This document shows, piece by piece, positions 63,291-64,000 of a DNA stretch of 64,000 nt. Below the pieces are notes generated by a model. It was given only the letters and a program-made list of their open reading frames with translations. It was not told the DNA's origin and searched no databases. Each line of letters starts with the position of its first letter. Positions within the stretch are counted from its first letter, which is position 1. Position numbers and translations under genes: made by a program. Source of the stretch: Loxodes magnus (taxonomy: Eukaryota; Ciliophora; Karyorelictea; Loxodida; Loxodidae); NCBI GenBank assembly GCA_946699065.1, contig CAMPDV010000079.1, positions 372,001-436,000 of the forward strand, in the 5' to 3' direction.

Positions 63291-64000
63291 TTTTTAAATT
63301 TTTAAATTTTTAATCTAATTAGAATTATTTCGCAAGCAAATTTCTTTTATAATTATATTCTACAAATTATTAAATCCTTAGATTTAAGACTGTGCTTAGA
63401 TATAAATTAAAATCAGATATATTTTTTAAAAACTAGTTTACCCTTCTAAATGTGAGAGCTATTACTAATGAGATAATAGATCTACTATATTTAGATAGCT
63501 TATATTTTAATCATCAGATTCATTTTTATTCCTTTCTGTCTTCTTTATTTTAAGTTAGCTAGTATTCCTCATTAGTTAGATATGTATGCTTTATTATAAC
63601 TTAATTTAAGCTAATGATACTCAATAGCAAAATTGAAAGAAAAGATAAGATACAAATAATAGAGAGTGAGATATTAGTTATATTTCAATTATTTAGCTAT
63701 GTAGATTAGATTAGCTCTACTAATACTCTCTAAATTTCTAGCTATTTAAGAAGAGATGAAATATAAATACCATTAGCAAGTTGCTTATAAGTAAGATTAG
63801 ATGAATAGATATAATTAAGTGATAAATAATAAATAGTGAGAAGATATATATTTATTAGCTATTATAATACTTAGTTAAAGATCACTTTCAATTAGCAAAA
63901 ACAATAGCCTTGCTAAATGTATTATCTAAGTTATACTATGCCTTTAATCTATTTAATAAACTATAAATACTCTAAACTGTATTGGTTCAATTGTATATTT
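63291..64000. other. AT-rich region at right edge
   Basis: 710 bp upstream of the phosphatase gene, presumably with its promoter. A/T-rich; no gene-like frame, telomeric repeat or RNA seen. Confidence 0.5.

Noticed and set aside
1-64000. Tetrahymena/Oxytricha code (UAR=Q, UGA only stop), Blepharisma code (UGA=W only), Euplotes code (UGA=C), Condylostoma code
   Set aside because: The first would break importin, kinase and channel at conserved Trp; the second cannot explain UAR-Gln; the third would put Cys at Trp sites; the last favours UAA/UAG stops, while genes here end at UGA.

Overview
The window is nuclear DNA of a ciliate that reads all three standard stop codons as sense. In the long open frames UAA and UAG stand for Gln. 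UGA stands for Trp inside genes, at family-invariant Trp positions (importin ISAW at 14160-14162, kinase DWW at 54174-54179, K+ channel pore at 49535-49537, USP at 17919-17921), and the same UGA ends every complete gene. Together with GT..AG introns of only 16-20 nt, this matches the ambiguous code described for karyorelictean ciliates (NCBI table 27; Loxodes and relatives). Species, and macro- versus micronuclear origin, cannot be read from the sequence. Standard-code ORF calls are nearly useless here, so all gene models were rebuilt by hand with UAR=Q and UGA=W/stop. For each main model, start, stop and intron lengths give a whole number of codons.

Layout: PI4-kinase III alpha (+, 5' end outside, to 4524); disordered Q-rich proteins (4947-7475 -, 8097-9962 +); coiled-coil protein (10320-12446 +); importin-5 (12534-15845 -); small gene (15998-16405 +); USP deubiquitinase (16620-18042 +); long-chain acyl-CoA synthetase (18408-20441 -); small membrane protein (20606-21115 +); cNMP-binding protein (21218-23673 -); FkbM methyltransferase (25572-26771 -); giant leishmanolysin/Cys-rich/REJ-like/GPS receptor-protease (29063-35632 -); mitochondrial TPR protein (37226-38404 +); two small genes (39028-39455 +, 39513-40326 -); choline-transporter-like protein (43542-45563 -); ribosomal P1 (46171-46533 -); tiny ORF (48090-48299 +) and SK-like K+ channel (48329-50950 +); conserved 316-aa protein (52726-53676 -) and AGC pseudokinase (53724-55771 -); hypotheticals (56760-57999 +, 58300-59574 -); LamG/GT13-like glycosyltransferase (59600-62161 -); PTPDC1-like phosphatase (62709-63290 -).

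The genes form no pathway. They are a housekeeping and signalling mix: lipid signalling and activation, nuclear import, ubiquitin, translation, membrane excitability, Golgi glycosylation. They are packed tightly in places (47-90 bp between neighbours) and separated elsewhere by AT-rich spacers of up to 3.2 kb. I saw no rRNA, tRNA, CRISPR array, transposon or viral element. The most interesting items are the four-module leishmanolysin-REJ-GPS protein, an AGC kinase with three catalytic motifs lost, the sense/stop double life of UGA (including tandem UGA UGA), the mini-introns, and a glycosyltransferase with no UGA near its expected end.
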